Source: Planctomycetota bacterium (GTDB lineage Bacteria; Planctomycetota; Phycisphaerae; WQYP01). Taken from it: a DNA stretch of 6,074 nucleotides. This document shows positions 5,541-6,074 of the stretch, in pieces (position 1 is the first letter of the stretch; each line of letters starts with the position of its first letter). The translations under genes and the position numbers were made by a program. Location of the stretch: contig JAJYPG010000089.1 of the NCBI GenBank assembly GCA_021795535.1, positions 1 through 6,074 on the forward strand, read 5' to 3'. Below the pieces are notes generated by a model. It saw nothing but the letters and a program-made list of their open reading frames with translations, was not told the DNA's origin and searched no databases.

Positions 5541-6074
5541 ATGGTCAGGAACTTATATATTATTGACGGGCATGCCCAAATTTACCGTGCGTATCATGCC
5601 ATGAGCGGGCTGACCAGCCGCACAGGCGAACCAACCAATGCCACATTCGGCTTTGTTTCAGCTTTGTTCAAGCTCCTGCAAACCAGGCAACCGGATTATG
5701 TGGCGCTGGCAATGGATGCGGGAAGTTCCAACCGGGACCAGATAGACAGCCGGTACAAGGCGCAGCGCAAGCCGATGCCGGAGGATATGCCGCCGCAGAT
5801 TCAGCGGATCAGTCAGATGATTTCCATCCTGGAAATTCCGATTTTGCGGGTGGAGGGTTTTGAGGCCGATGATGTGATTGCCACGCTGGTAAAACAATTG
5901 ACCACCCGGTCCGATACGGCGGAAGACGAATTAAACATTTATATATGTTCACGCGATAAAGATTTGGATCAGCTTATCGCGCCGAATGTTTTTCTCTACG
6001 ACATTCAAACCGGAGAAATACTTGACGCGGCCTCCCTGGAGAAAAAAAAGGGCTACCAGCCCAATCAGGCCTGC
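5541..6074 (+). CDS. polA: DNA polymerase I, N-terminal 5'-3' exonuclease domain, cut by window edge
   Basis: Repair and Okazaki-fragment processing polymerase. The 178 codons present cover most of the structure-specific 5' nuclease domain; the complete enzyme is usually about 900 residues, so the 3'-5' exonuclease and polymerase regions are outside. Nuclease motifs are intact: IIDGHAQIYRAYHAM at 7-21 with metal-site D9; AMDAG at 57-61; RYKAQRKPMPEDM at 71-83 (DNA-binding Arg/Lys/Tyr); EGFEADDVIATL at 105-116 with acidic E108, D110, D111; CSRDKDLDQL at 136-145 with D139 and D141. The ATG at 5541 is the first start before the invariant motif and has only a weak AGG four bases upstream. It stands alone on the plus strand, divergent from tRNA-Gln, with a 196-base gap containing repeats and a hairpin. 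Confidence 0.95.
   Translation, partial: MVRNLYIIDGHAQIYRAYHAMSGLTSRTGEPTNATFGFVSALFKLLQTRQPDYVALAMDAGSSNRDQIDSRYKAQRKPMPEDMPPQIQRISQMISILEIPILRVEGFEADDVIATLVKQLTTRSDTAEDELNIYICSRDKDLDQLIAPNVFLYDIQTGEILDAASLEKKKGYQPNQAC

Overview
The window looks like a chromosomal piece of a Gram-negative-type bacterium: it encodes a lipid-anchored outer-membrane efflux factor and a tripartite envelope pump. The start of DNA polymerase I (IDGHAQIYRAYHAM) and the thymidylate kinase motif REPGST remind me of Planctomycetota, perhaps Phycisphaerae. That placement is from memory of family sequences and is only a guess.

Left part (1-3541, minus strand): a three-gene efflux operon, read right to left. It encodes a TolC-type outer-membrane lipoprotein, a periplasmic adaptor (HlyD/CusB-like) and an inner-membrane RND pump of the heavy-metal (CzcA/CusA) type. 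The pump is cut by the window edge after 292 residues. The first two genes overlap by 4 bases (ATGA). The 202-base gap upstream of the operon holds a perfect 9-bp inverted repeat with an 11-base spacer, a candidate operator.

Centre (3744-4421, minus): thymidylate kinase (tmk), a housekeeping gene of dTTP synthesis.

Accessory pocket (about 4422-5273): a plus-strand reading frame that matches only the C-terminal target-recognition part of a type IIG/TaqI-like restriction-modification enzyme. Its catalytic parts are absent and tmk occupies the place where they should lie. An exact 11-bp direct repeat brackets the fragment. To its right are tRNA-Gln(CUG) on the minus strand with its own promoter, two tandem 21-bp motifs resembling the end of an insertion sequence, and a hairpin followed by a T-run in the minus-strand direction.

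Right edge (5541-6074, plus): the first 178 codons of DNA polymerase I (polA), the 5'-3' exonuclease domain. A possible -10 box lies so close to the ATG that the mRNA could be leaderless.

I see no convincing new multi-gene system. The best leads are the bracketed restriction-modification relic in the tmk/tRNA-Gln/polA interval and the operator-like palindrome of the efflux operon.
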